From Symbiodinium natans (lineage: Eukaryota; Sar; Dinophyceae; Suessiales; Symbiodiniaceae), in contig CAJNDS010002310.1 in NCBI GenBank assembly GCA_905221605.1, positions 127,001 through 191,000 on the forward strand: 64,000 bases of DNA, read 5' to 3'. The notes beneath the pieces are model-generated. The model had not been told where the DNA came from. It saw only the letters and a list, made by a program, of their open reading frames with translations, and ran no database searches. Made by a program: the position numbers and the translations under genes. Positions 23,531-34,743 of the stretch are shown in pieces. Numbering within the stretch: position 1 is the stretch's first letter; each line of letters opens with the position of its first letter.

Positions 23531-23705
23531 GTGCGCATGTGCGTGTGCGTGTGCGTGGGTGTGTGGGTGTGTGTGTGTGTGTGTGTGTGCGTGTGTGCGT
23601 GTGTGTGCGTGGTGTGCGTGTGTGCGTGTGTGCGTGTGTGCGTGCGTGCGTGCGTGCGTGTGTGCGTGTGTGTGTGTGTGTGGGTGGGTGGGTGGGTGGG
23701 TGGGT
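23531..23705. repeat. (GTGTGC)/(GCGT)/(GGGT) microsatellite
   Basis: Continues the TG-rich block as GTGTGCGT repeats, ending in seven GGGT tetramers at about 23681-23705, a potential G-quadruplex. Confidence 0.9.
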
Positions 23706-24729
23706 GGCACACCGCTGTACATGCGGGATCGTCAACAAGCACTGCAGAAAGAGGTAAAAATGAGCACGACCTTGCAATCAAGAAGGAGAGTTCTTTCGTG
23801 TCTACACCGTAGCAGGGGGCAGGAGCACCTTGATCAGACTCCTGCCAACGAAGACGCTGATCAAGGTGGTGATGCATCCAGGGACGCCTGGGTGTGTACC
23901 TGCAGTGTTACGTTATATACTGCATTATCCTCGCTGTGCATTGGTACCATCCTCGCTGTTGTTCTACTGCCTCAACTACAACACAGTTTTCAACGTGGTC
24001 TTTTGGATTTCGCATGATACATGGATGAATTCTTTGATGCCTGACCATGACAAGCCCATCAAGCTGGTGGTGCACGTGCTGTGAGTAGCAAAGTAGCTGA
24101 GCAGAATCGCATGAGCATGTTGACGGAGCATCCATGGACATGAACGATGACGACGAGAAGGTTCGGAGCATGTGGTGAAGCACGAATGCATGACATGAAC
24201 ATGAACATGTGTGGAGTAGCACGTGAGTGTGATGTGTTGAGCAGTCGAGAGCGCTTTCTGATCACATGGCATAGCATGTTTGATTCAGTCATGCGTTTGA
24301 GCATTGAGTCCGAGCATGTTCACGCACTCTTTTCGTATGTGTAGGGTGCTATATCACATAACACTTCATTCGCGACCTTTCTACCTCATCACTCACGAGT
24401 TCGTCTACTACCTCTTGTTCGAGCATATCCATTTCCGGAACAGCATCCACTACAAGTCTCAGTGGAGCACTAAAACAAAAAGTGTGTTATACAGCCAGCC
24501 CGCCCAGTGCCTAGGGCTGCGGGTGTCGGTGGAGCCTCGCTCCGACGCGTGAATGCTGCTTATGTTAGTCCCCACTCCGGCGCGGACGCATAGGATAATG
24601 ATAAAACTTATCTCGCCTGGCGAGCGAGAATGAAAAGGGTCAAACATTTTCTTGGATTAGTAACATGTTGGGTCCACTAATGTGGATTCCGCCCGATGAT
24701 TGGCAAGAAGGCCGGCGTGCCTTATGTTC
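23706..24729. other. No gene recognised; 3' flank of RT fragment
   Basis: Contains short GAACATG and GAGCATG iterations near 24110-24330. The part next to 24730 is likely the 3' UTR of the minus-strand retroelement. No poly-A or 3' tandem repeat marking the element end is clear. Confidence 0.35.
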
Positions 24730-26112
24730 TCAGATTTGGTTTATGTCGACGAGCCCCAGCATCCGGCATGATTGGCAACGCTCTTCCTTTGGTTCTGCTA
24801 CACACAGCGATCCTGGGCCTTGGGCTCTGCCTTCTTGGAACCATTGTGGCAGCTCCCAGTTCTGGGCTTCCCACCAAGCGCAGTCCAAGAGCACATGTTC
24901 CCAGTCCGCTTCCTGGTGGCAGCGGGGGCACACTTTAACAGCTGAGTTTTGACTGCACACCAAGGCACCCTGCCATACACACCTCAAGGCAGCCGCTTTC
25001 GTGGTTCGCCCTCCTTTCTTAAATTCCCCCAACAACTTTCTCCCCACCGTCCAGTCGACTCCGTCCTGAAGCTCAGGGGCAGCGAGGCCCATGGCGATGC
25101 GGTGGTTCACCTCCTTTTGGTAGGTTTGCTGGAGGAGGTCCAAAACACGACACTCCTGCTGCGGGGTGTGTATGTTATGCCTGGTGCCCTGCGTGTCCAG
25201 CCACTCGTCGCTACCCCTGGGCTGCCAACCTAGGTCAAGCAGGTATGCAATTGTGGCTCCCAAGGGGCCCCGCACCATTTGCCACCTGCTGCTGGCTTCT
25301 TCCAGCCGCTGGACTGTGAGACCCCATGTTCTTTCCAGTAGGTCCTCCTTGCCTACCCAACGCTTCTTGAGCTGGAACCAGGCTTCTACTTGCTGGACCA
25401 TCATGGTACGCCCCGGGTGCTGGCACTTGTCTCCAACAGAGGACAAAGCCACCTCCAGGTTGCCCATTTTCTGTCTGCCACACTGCTCAGCTAGGGCAGT
25501 CCGGAGCTTTTGGCGTCTGGTGGGTGGCATACCCTGGGCTTGGTGTCCCCACGTGAGAACGGAGGCAACCCCTCCTCTGAAGAGGCGGACCTTGGCCGGC
25601 ACACTCGGGACTCTCAGTTGTTTTAGCTTCTTCTGTCTTTTGCCCGCTTTGCGCCGTCGGGCTCTTTGCACCTTGACCCTTCGGACCCGACCCAGGGCAC
25701 AGTCCAGGCCTAAGTCCTTCATGCTATCACAGATAGCCGGGTCCCCATCTTTGCGCAGCTTCTGTAGCTCCCTCCTGGCCTCCGCAGTGGTGCACAGGAA
25801 GCCTGTTTTCTTGAGGGACAAACGGAGGTCGCTACCTTCCAGGAGCCGGCGGAGGGTTTTGTAACCTTCATAAACCGCAAACGCTGCCTGCTCAGGATAT
25901 CGTGCTTCGAAATCCGCCCCGATATCGTCCACCCAGGTGTCTAAGGCGGTGATACTTCGGAGCTGTGCGGCTTCTTGCATTATTGGTTGGAGGTATACCC
26001 TCGCCATCATTGTCGCAAAGGGGCACCCTGCGAGGATGCCCCTCGCAGGGAGGATCCCCTCCGAAAGGAGATCTTCCGCCACGAGATATCTCGTTCCCCG
26101 GTATATCCTTTC
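24730..26112 (-). mobile_element. Non-LTR (LINE-type) reverse transcriptase, 5'-truncated
   Basis: A minus frame of about 460 codons. It opens inside the RT domain: RGILAGCPFATMMARVYLQP corresponds to the RT region before the catalytic box, and TWVDDIGADFE is the catalytic Y/F-x-DD box (here WVDD). A thumb-like region follows (KKTGFLCTTAEARRELQKL), then a basic stretch. Near the C-terminus, CPRCHQEADWEHVLLDC is the C-x2-C-x7-H-x4-C zinc-binding tail seen in many LINE polyproteins (zf-RVT). The fingers and any endonuclease are missing, the first codon is GTG, and upstream lies simple-sequence DNA. It is therefore a dead, truncated copy, though the frame itself is intact, suggesting a fairly recent insertion. 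Confidence 0.8.
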
Positions 26113-26116
26113 AAGC

Positions 26117-26215
26117 CCCCCTTTAAACCCGCTTCAAGCCTCCCCTTAAGTTTTCCCGTAAGCCCCCCCTTAAGCCCCCCCTAAGCCTCTCCTTAAGCGC
26201 CACCTTTAAGCCTCT
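26117..26215. repeat. AAGCCCCCCTTAA tandem repeat
   Basis: Degenerate 12-20 bp units of TTTAAGCCCCCC/TTAAGCCTCC immediately upstream of the truncated RT frame. Confidence 0.7.
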
Positions 26216-26319
26216 TTGAAACCCCTCTCCAACCCGTACTCTTCTGCTTTCGAACGATGAAAGCAAGAAAGGAAAAGGTGGATAAACCAGTTCTGTGCTT
26301 CTCTGACGTGCAATTGAGG

Positions 26320-27095
26320 GGGGGGCTGCCCCCCCCCGAAAAGAGTCGAGGGGGGTAGAATTTAAAATACATTCCCTTCTCCCTTCTCTTCTGAGTTTTC
26401 GAAGAATGAAATACGAAAAACAAAAGAATATTCGAGGGGGGTGGAATTTAGAATAAATTCTCTTCTCTCTTCTCCTCTGATTTTAATGAAATACAAACAA
26501 CAAAAAAGATTCGCGGGGGGTGGAATTTAGAATACATTCCCTTCTCTCTTCTCCCTGCCTGCCACGCGACATTCTCGCTTCTCCCTTCCTCCCGCTCCCT
26601 CGTCTGTGATTTAAAATAAAGTGCTTCGAGAAACCGAACAGTCTCGTCTTTACTTCTCTGATTTTTCGAATAAAAAAAGACAAAAAACAAAACAAGATTC
26701 GAGGGGGGGTGGAATTTAGAAGAAATCCCTTCTCTCTTCTCCTCTGATTTCTCGAAGAATGAGATACAAAAAACAAAAAGATTCGAGGGGGGGTGGAATT
26801 TAGAATACATTCCCTTCTCTCTTCTCCCTTCCTCCCACTCTACATTCTCTCTTCTCCCTTCCTCCAATTGCCTCGTCTCTATATAATTCAAAATAAAGCC
26901 CCTTCTGTCTTCTCCCCTCCGTCCCACTTTACAACAAGTAAATGGGGGGGGCTGCGCCCCCCCCAACCCCCCCGCTCTTTACTTCTAGAAACGAAAACAA
27001 TCTCGTTTCGACTCCTCTGAGTTTTGAACAATGAAATACAAAAACAAAACAAGATTTGAGGGGGGTGGAATTTAGACGAAAGTCCTTTCTCTCTT
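26320..27095. repeat. Degenerate ~80-bp repeats with poly-G boxes
   Basis: The box GAGGGGGGTGGAATTTAGAA recurs at about 26347, 26434, 26513, 26699, 26785 and 27058, each followed by a CT-rich tract (CCCTTCTCTCTTCTCC) and an A-rich segment. Spacing is 79-87 bp where adjacent copies abut. Two G/C hairpins of the form GGGGGGGCTGC(G)CCCCCCC lie at 26323-26337 and 26944-26964. Confidence 0.75.
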
Positions 27096-27207
27096 CTCTT
27101 CTCTTCTCTTTCCAATTCACAACAGGCACTCTTTACTCTGAGCAAATTTGCTTCAAAGTTCAAATCCAGGTTCGAACCTGGGTTAAACCGTGATTGAACC
27201 CAGATTC

Positions 27208-27223
27208 GCCATTTTGGCTCAAG
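27208..27223 (+). other. Relic of the dinoflagellate spliced leader
   Basis: GCCATTTTGGCTCAAG is identical to the last 16 nt of the 22-nt spliced leader that dinoflagellates trans-splice onto nuclear mRNAs. It lies 105 bp upstream of the ATG at 27328 on the same strand. The known interpretation of such genomic copies is reinsertion of a processed cDNA. The first five leader bases are not conserved here. Confidence 0.7.
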
Positions 27224-27327
27224 TTTTCGGCCCAAGGAGTAGCCTGAGGGAAGTTTCGGAGGTCTCAGCCTTCCTAGCCGGGTAGCCAGCCTAGGACAGT
27301 TTGCCCAGAGGTGCCTTCCTCTTAGCC

Positions 27328-28120
27328 ATGGCCCCCCGCGAGTACATCTGTTGCAGTGGCAAAAGCTGCACAGGATGGATTTGGGCGGACAAGGCTCAGC
27401 CGCACATGCTCTGCAAGAAATGCAGAACACCCTGGGCAAACAGCATTCGCAAGGCGAGACAGAACTGGAGCCAGTGGAAGCCACAATGGCCTACGGTCGC
27501 TGAGGCCGCTTACTGGCAGCCACCAAAGAAGCCCAACACCACTGCCGAACAAGGTCCTGCAAGTCCTTGGAGTGGCGTGGGACAGTGTGCCTGGAGAGGT
27601 GCAAAAGAACCTCAAGGAGGCAGGGTACAAGCCACCCAAGGCACAGGTCAAGGAAGAGGTGGACGATCTCACCGACCTGTGCCAGAAGCATGAAGCCGCC
27701 CTGCCGGAGGAGGTCAAAGCCTACCTGAAGGGCCTCAAGGCCAGCCAGGAGGTGACGCCCTCCCAAGCTGCAAGCCAGGCCAGCCAGAGCTGGCAAAGCG
27801 CAGCTGGCAAGCTCAAGCACATTGCTGATCAAAAGATTGGCCTGCAGAAGCGCATCGACATGGCGAAGGAGTCATTAAGGCAGCTTCTACAAGAAATGAT
27901 CGTGCTGAATGAGCAGGCTGAGAGGGCACAGAAGGCAGTCGAAGCAAGCTCAGGCCTGCTCAAAGAGAAAAGTCTTCTGCGAATCCGCTGCGGACATGGA
28001 GGTCGACAGCATCCTCCATGAACTGGGGGTAAGCCTCAACGAGGAGCAAGGAAGAAGCTCCATGAAATCAAAGCGGAGAGAGAAGCAAAGAGGCGTCGCA
28101 CACAGGAGGTGGTTGAGGCA
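27328..28120 (+). pseudogene. Retroelement ORF1-like protein with zinc motif and coiled coil, frameshifted
   Basis: ATG at 27328 opens MAPREYICCSGKSCTGWIW and then CKKCRTPW, a Cys-rich N-terminus that could bind zinc. In the next frame the protein continues with a long charged helix: VQKNLKEAGYKPPKAQ, DLTDLCQKHEAALPEEVKAY, KLKHIADQKIGLQKRID and LLQEMIVLNEQAERAQ, strongly coiled-coil. Two further frame changes near 27970 and 28045 join MEVDSILHELGVSLNEEQ to KKLHEIKAEREAKRRRTQ. I infer an ORF1-like segment of a dinoflagellate LINE because of the neighbouring RT on the opposite strand; an unrelated retroposed gene is possible given the spliced-leader relic. Confidence 0.5.
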
Positions 28121-30206
28121 AATGGTGGATTGGTGCTTTTTTATCCGGATGCCCCAGATGCTAGGCACCCCCAGCCCCCTCGCTTCTGCATTCGGGACGA
28201 TGTTGCTAGTGCGGTGGCATCCATAGGCTCCGCGTTGGGCCAAGTGCTTCAGCGAATCATCATGCCCAGTGGAGTGCCCACTCCATTGCCTGGCATGCAT
28301 GATCAGGTGCCGTTGGACCAAGTCCACCATTTGCAGCGCCTGCGCAATACCCCTCTTGCTGGAACAAAGGCCAGCAGGCACTCGGACTTCGTGTTTGCGT
28401 GGGCGTTGCTCGGCAGGTATGTGCATGAGCTTGCGTGGAAGACGGCGAACCTTAAGGTTGGCCGACCGGAGCCACAGATTAACTTTGGCAGCTCCCCTGT
28501 TGGGCAGGTAAAAGGAGTCCGAACTTGGGGGCAAGGTCCGTACGAGCAGGGCTTCCTCCCCTTGCTCATCGGTTATGGCAGTTCTCATTCCCGATTGGCG
28601 ATCCTCCCTGGTCCCGACTTGTTCATGGCCAATCGTTATGCGGAGGTTATGCCCCCCCCGTTTGTGCACGGATATGGCGCCAAAGGGAAAAGTATCTTGC
28701 AGCTCTGGGGGAACGTGAACCGGCTGCCCACCTTGCCCGAGTCCATTTGGGGCAATGGTACCACCGTCCCTCTGTGGGCTTCGGTAGGAAAAATGGGCAG
28801 CGGGCCAGTGCGGCTCCAACTTTTCCCTGGGGTTCTCATGTATTGCAAAAAAGAGGTCTTGTCCTCTTGCAAAGCCACCCCGAAATGGCGCAGTCGGCCT
28901 AACACCCCGAAAGGGCAGCTAGCCATGCTGGCTGCCGCCTCGCATGCATGGTTTGCACAGTGGACTCTCTTTGTGGAAGATACTAAGGCCACGCCTTTGG
29001 GCCTTAGCCAATACTGGGACGACGGACTAGCCCTGCGGGTGCAGCAAGCCCTTGCAGCCTTCGCCTTTCCTGCTTTCCAGTACCCGCCCCCAAAGCCTTA
29101 CTTAACGCCTGCAGGGGAGTGTCGGTCGCTCTTCATCAGTGGGATGAACGGGAAGAAAGAGAATACGCCCCCCTCTGTGTCCGGCAGTATCATCCACACC
29201 GCCAACTCTTATGCACTGACGGGCCTGGAGATGGAGGCAGTCCGTGAAAACCAGGGTAAGCCTGTCAGATACGACCTCACTCATCGCCCGCTGCTGCTCT
29301 CGTCCAGCGGCAACGCATCCCATGCTCTGCTGCTCCTGCCTCAGGCTGCCCAAGTGTGGGCGCGTGCTCTGTACCCCAAGGTGGAAGGATGTGGATTGCC
29401 TGCTGCTGTGAGAGCTAGGATTAGCTCCGTCGAAGCCTCCTTAACAATGCACCCTGCCTTGGCCCATTTGCACATGCCACACACTGCTGCGTTAACGGCT
29501 TTGCATGTGAGCCTCGCCGCAGGTAGAGCAGGTGAATGCAAATTGCGCGTCGCTGGATTCTCAGCTGGTTCCTATACGGGCGCAGCTGCGGTTATTGCTT
29601 GGCACGAGCGTCAACAACTTGCCCAATGCAAGGGTGACTTTGTCCCCATCGACGCACGCTTGGGCGGAGTAGCCATGCTACGAGCCATGTTGCGCTATAT
29701 TCTTACCTCGGAATTGCGGCATGCTGTTAGCCTTGTTCACCATGAGAGCGACCAGCTCTGCATCTTCCGGCCCAGTTTGGCAGCAAGAGAGCAAGCGATC
29801 CGCGAGGGAGCACGTCTATACTATTTCTCCGGGTCTGATGCACTCGAATGGTGGGCACTCTTATGGCCACTTTGTCGAAAGTGAGGAGCTCTTCCAGCTT
29901 ACGCCGGGGGACTATGTGCATAAAGACCTTACTCGAAAGATTTGCGGCTTGGCTGACCCTCGGCTTGATCGCGCAGTCCGAGCATCTTTAATGGGTGTCG
30001 CCTGCGGCTCTGTCCAGCTGCCGGAAGCTTCCCAAGCATTCGTCAAATCCGTACTAGGACGACTGATAACTCGCCCCGACCTGGAGAAATTTCTCCGGCT
30101 GCCCCCTGCCTCGAATCGGGGTATTGCAAACCTACGGAGTGAATGCATCAAAGTCCTCTTGGCAGAAGCAAAGCCGCACCTGACGGACCTGCCAGTTCAC
30201 AGCTAG
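28121..30206 (+). pseudogene. Alpha/beta-hydrolase-like protein, frameshifted near its C-terminus
   Basis: A plus frame of about 590 codons runs from upstream sequence to a stop at 29884. It has a hydrolase nucleophile elbow GFSAGS at about 29553. It then has ESDQLCIFRP at about 29745, where such enzymes place the acid residue. The expected His comes in the +1 frame as GGHSYGHF at about 29850, and that frame stays open to 30206 (EELFQLTPGDY, VKSVLGRLITRPDLEKFL). A one-base shift at 29800-29845 therefore separates the triad: either a true disabling indel or an assembly error. Substrate is unknown. The first residues (VVEANGG) belong to the retroelement-like frame upstream, so the true start is unclear. 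A GT at 30195 could be a splice donor, in phase with the helicase exon at 34759. Confidence 0.5.
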
Positions 30207-30382
30207 TTCAAGCCACACTACCAAAGCCACTACAAAGCCCTAGGGAAAGTCCAGGCTAAGTGAGTACCTACCACAAGCTCTCGCTCCTTCCCTTTTGACT
30301 TTGCCGGAAATGCAGCTCAGAGTTCGAAGCACAAACATGCAATCGAATTATTGGCAAAGCTGGCAAACAGATCTTACCACCA
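30195..30382. repeat. Direct repeat A, copy 1
   Basis: 188 bp identical to 30961-31148. It begins with GTTCACAGCTAG; the TAG is the stop of the hydrolase-like frame, and the GT is a candidate donor. Confidence 0.95.
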
Positions 30383-30834
30383 TGCAAGCAGATGAATTGT
30401 GCCAACGCAGAGAATCTGAACGTGCATGACGATAAAACACAGGAGCAAAACAGAAGAGACCTTAACCAAAGCAGGAAAAGCGATCGAAAAGCGATCTCGT
30501 GGAATCTTGTGAAACAAGGCTAGCTCCAGCCGTTTAGAGGACGGGTGCGCCTCAGGATTGAATCGGCTGACAGCACGCGAGTATGGGACAAGTTCCAAAG
30601 CAGAAAACAAACACTACAGCGACACGGTTGCACAATGAGCTATCAAAGCCGTTTAGAAGACGGGGGCCCTTTTGGGATGACCCGGCTGAGAGCTCAGAGT
30701 AGGGAACATGTCCCACAGCAGAAAGCAAGGACAATGTGACACGAGTGCAAGATGAGCAAGCTTCGGCTGTACAAAGGTCCCGAGACCCGTCCCAAATGAA
30801 GGAATGAAGCCTCATAATGGGAGTGGCGGGTGGG

Positions 30835-30960
30835 ATCGAAAAGCGAAGCTACCAAGCGATGTAATGCAAGCTGCATGATTTGGTGTGTGGCTTGAACCAA
30901 AAGCAACAAAGTACGGTGATCTTTCACAACAGTAAACAGACATGAGTAAACACATGAACC
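30835..30960. repeat. Direct repeat B, copy 1
   Basis: 126 bp matching 34618-34743 with one mismatch (CTTGAACC versus CTTGAGCC). Its end abuts the second copy of repeat A without a single intervening base. Confidence 0.95.
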
Positions 30961-31148
30961 GTTCACAGCTAGTTCAAGCCACACTACCAAAGCCACTACA
31001 AAGCCCTAGGGAAAGTCCAGGCTAAGTGAGTACCTACCACAAGCTCTCGCTCCTTCCCTTTTGACTTTGCCGGAAATGCAGCTCAGAGTTCGAAGCACAA
31101 ACATGCAATCGAATTATTGGCAAAGCTGGCAAACAGATCTTACCACCA
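30961..31148. repeat. Direct repeat A, copy 2
   Basis: Identical to 30195-30382. The sequences following the two A copies are unrelated. Confidence 0.95.
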
Positions 31149-34100
31149 ATTTAAGACTACCCGAAGTCGAGACTCCTTTTGCTCAGACTCGCGGCAAAGA
31201 GATGGACCGAATTCGAAGGCAGAGGCCACTGCCAAACCCGGCCTGCATCGACTAAAAGGGTAAAGCTGAAATTGCCCAAAAGGAATGACCAAAAGGGAAC
31301 GGATGCGGGGCTGGTTGAGGCTGTTGGCATGCACATGAAAAGCATGTCCACAACAAAGAACGCAAGGTTAAATTGACAAAAGGCCTCTCGATAGAGGGTC
31401 TCCTTGTAGCTGGAGCCATGCGAAGCCTTGCAAAAGGGGAAGCTGTCCTGCTTAATGCATGAGCTGGAGTGAGACCCGCAAAATGCAATACGGGGACGTG
31501 ACTGCAAATTCCGGGATAACTGCAGGACTTCTGAAGGATTGAACGGTATTCGACAAAACTGGGCGCTGAACGTGAAGAGAAAGTCTGGTGGAACCCCTTG
31601 AGAGACCAAGCCAAGAGCGACGCGAGGCAGACCTGAGCGGCTCGATTAAGTATCGCACTGTTGGGATTCTGATGCCCAGGGGGAGAAAACCAAAGCTGCA
31701 GAGATGCAACCCACCAAAGCCGTAGAGGGTCGCGAAACTCTGAAACGCAGGCTTTGCCTGAGTAATGCCGCTCATGGCGTGCGACGCCCGAAGAAAAGGC
31801 CCACCGAGGCCGGAAGGCACCCCCCCCCTTTTAAGTTCAGGACGGGCGCGGAGATGATGCCAGGAAGGTAAAAGCGCTGCGTGGCGAGGCCAGCAACTAA
31901 GAGAGGCCAATCATCAAGGGCCTCAAGCTGCGAAGAAGCACAGGAGGGACCTATCGGTTCCAAAGATCGGAAGCAGCGACAAAGCGAGAAATGAACTTAT
32001 GATATATGCGTGAGGGCACCAGGCATGAAATGGCAAGGAAGCTCGTCAAGTCCAGAAGGCCCCGAAGGTATGCCCGGCAAGCAGACGCTCTGAGCGCAGA
32101 GCCGAATGGGCATGAACCCCCAGAACCCCCTGGGACCTGAAGCAAGGCAAAGGGAGCCCGCTCTGAGAGGCAGAATATTGAAATGCAAAGAGCAGATATA
32201 CCAAAGCTCGGAGACACCGAACCTGGAAAGCATTAAAGTAAGGACACAAACGCCAAAGCCTGCAGTGGTACACCCGCGCACAGCATGACGAAGCAAAATG
32301 AGGCCGGGACGGCCATGGGACCTGTGCGAGCCCGAGTGCAACACTGGCAAACACGCACAACACGGGTGTACGTGGGCCATGCATGTTCATGCCACACATG
32401 AAAGGGAAAGAAAAGAGCAGCACTTGACGCACGAACAAACCCTAAAGCCAAGTTACCAGCCCATCAAAGAAAAGACAAAGGAAGCACTCCGAGAAGTGCA
32501 CCCAGAAAAATGTGAAGGGCGTCCCGGGCCAGACCTGGGCACGGGAGCATGCATGAAAAGAAGCGCTGCATGCAGAAAGCGAAGGAAGCTCAGAAGAAGC
32601 ACTGAAGCTCTGATATTTTTGGCTGGCAAGCTCCGATGCCAATCGCCCCTAAGAAGCTTAAAGCTCAGGAGGGAAAATGCAGCGAGACAAAGCCAAAAAC
32701 ATCCTATGTACTACCCCTGCCAAAGCAGAGAAAGCGAAGCGGAAGAGGGGCCACTAAAAGCCAAACGCTGACTGACTGCCGAGATATCAGTTGGGATAAT
32801 CGTCAGCGGCTTCATCCTGCAGCACAGCGGGTGTGGTCGGAGACCCAGGAGATGCTGACGTGGGAGGTGGCCCAGCGCTCTTCGGCAATGCTGGAGGCGA
32901 TGCAAGACCCATGAAAGAAGCCGTAGCCGATGGAAGGGTCGGAGTTGAAGGGTGAGGGACCGCGTACACGCCAAAAGTGTACAGTAGCAAAGCCATCAAC
33001 GTATATGAAAGGCAAAGTAACAGCAGCCGGTCGTGGGGGCGGAGGGCCAGATGGTCCGGCAGAGCCAGGAGCGCTTAGTGCAGATGTAGCTAAGCCAGTG
33101 ACAGCTCCCGGCGTGGACGCCGCGGGGTGTGACAGCGCAATGGAAAAACCAGGTGGGCCAGAAGGAATGTCCGAGGCACCGCCGCAGCTGGAAGATGGAC
33201 GGGGCGTGGCACCCGACGGAGGCCCACCATCTGTCGACCTGGCTCGAAGACTCTCCATTCCTCGGCGCAAAGCCAAAGCAGTTCTGGACGAGGGTGTAGA
33301 CGAAACAGATCCCGCCTTGGATCTGACTGAAGTGCTGTCCCCCGTAGGAGGGGGGGGGGCGCCCGGCGGGGACGGAACCTCCTCGGTCTCAGAGCTGGCG
33401 ACCCGCACGCGGGGCTTGGGCGTAGGCAACCCAGCAAAGCGGCCCCGTCTCAAAATCGAAGCAAGGGGTTTCGCAGCTGGACGTTTGTACCCCGGCATAA
33501 CCCAACGGGGATTCCGAAAAGAAAAAGAGTATACAATAACGTTAGAAAGCAAGATCTAAGTGGGCGACCTCTTGAGAGGAAGCAGCGGGCCACAAAGACA
33601 AGCTGCATGCGACTATGCTCCAACGCAGAAAGGCAGACAGAGCAAAAGGCGGATATCATTACTCCAAGGTCCCTGCCTGCCAAGGAAAGGCCAAAATGTC
33701 GAAAGCTCTGATGTGAGGAGATGCGCCAAGCTCCTGCAGTTGTGCACCAAGGACAAGGCAAAGACCGAGGCAGGTCCCTAGCAAAAGCGCAACATAAAAC
33801 GGCATATGCCTAGCCAAGTGTGGATTGCTAAACCAGGGCAGTGCCCTGCAGAAGTAGGCCAAACGGAATCCTTGTGCTGCCGTCGGCGCTGTTAGCTCGC
33901 ATACTCGCATCGCAGCAAGCTCAAGCGCAGCTTCGGGCCTGTTTGGCCATGGCCGCGAGTTGTCAAAGGTGTGCAAAGCAAACACCCTGAGCTGGAATCG
34001 CCAGAACCAATGCAGCAGTAATCAAGCAATCAAGGAATTGCGAGTGAGTGTGTCATGTGCACAATAGGGCAAGCAGCTGGCTGATGAGCGGGCTTTCGCA

Positions 34101-34617
34101 CTGCGCAGCATGTAACTGCAAAGTTCATGGAGCAAGTCACCATGGGGCACGCGTCAGCCGAAAAACCTCGCAGAATGTTATAGAAGACTTCTTCAACAGG
34201 AGCAAAGCCTGCTATGAGGGAGCCCGGGTCCTGAGCAGGTACGCCAGAAAAAGGAGCTTCCAAGCACCCCGCTGAAGACATATGCACTGAATGGCTGGAA
34301 AGGCGTAAGGCGCCCTCAAGGCCTAACCGTCTTCCAAGCATGAAAGATGCGAAGCAGTGTTGCCTGGGCCTCGCGGCGCTCAACACGTGCCGACAGGTAG
34401 GAACACAGTGTACGTCCGTGAGCGGGGTGCTCTCTTGCAAGAAACTCAAGCTGCTAGTGCTGGCATCACTGGAGGATGCATTGACAGGCGAGGCCACCTT
34501 GAAGGCCTGCTCCATCTGGCAGCTGATCGCAGCTGCCGTGCACGAGGCCTAGTGCCAAATCCGTAGCTTACAAGGCCTGTAGACAAAGCTAGTAAGAAAA
34601 GCAATGCTAATGCGATC
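31149..34617. other. Long insert between repeats A and B, mostly noncoding
   Basis: 3.5 kb of purine-biased plus strand with frequent AAAGC and GAAGC words. Many frames are open but none has a recognised domain. A proline/serine-rich minus frame at 32812-33510 is the only candidate gene and is listed separately. The shorter insert between the first A and B copies (30383-30834) shows no clear similarity to this one. Confidence 0.5.
32812..33510 (-). CDS. Hypothetical Pro/Ser/Gly-rich protein
   Basis: Minus ATG at about 33501 (MPGYKRPAAKPLASILRRG). It continues with low-complexity SETEEVPSPPGAPPPPTG, SSRTALALRRGMESLRARS, then VTLPFIYVDGFATVHFWR. The antisense plus frame is also open (209 codons), so strand is not certain. 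I prefer minus because it has fewer unusual residues and a plausible hydrophobic segment. No family recognised. Confidence 0.25.
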   Translation of the reverse strand, partial: PRWVMPGYKRPAAKPLASILRRGRFAGLPTPKPRVRVASSETEEVPSPPGAPPPPTGDSTSVRSKAGSVSSTPSSRTALALRRGMESLRARSTDGGPPSGATPRPSSSCGGASDIPSGPPGFSIALSHPAASTPGAVTGLATSALSAPGSAGPSGPPPPRPAAVTLPFIYVDGFATVHFWRVRGPSPFNSDPSIGYGFFHGSCIASSIAEERWATSHVSISWVSDHTRCAAG

Positions 34618-34743
34618 ATCGAAAAGCGAAGCTACCAAGCGATGTAATGCAAGCTGCATGATTTGGTGTGTGGCTTGAGCCAAAAGCAACAAAGTACGGT
34701 GATCTTTCACAACAGTAAACAGACATGAGTAAACACATGAACC
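34618..34743. repeat. Direct repeat B, copy 2
   Basis: Matches 30835-30960 at 125 of 126 positions. It ends about 15 bp before the first possible codon of the helicase exon. Confidence 0.95.

Noticed and set aside
23681-23705. Centromere or origin signal in the GGGT run
   Set aside because: Only a short tetranucleotide run at the end of a TG microsatellite; nothing further supports function.
22971-24017. Cys/Val-rich plus frame of 348 codons and His/Thr-rich minus frames
   Set aside because: TG/TGTTTG microsatellite translated on both strands.
30195-31148. LTR pair of a small retroelement (the two 188-bp A repeats)
   Set aside because: No TG...CA ends, no target duplication, and repeat B abuts the second copy; a cassette or duplication fits better.
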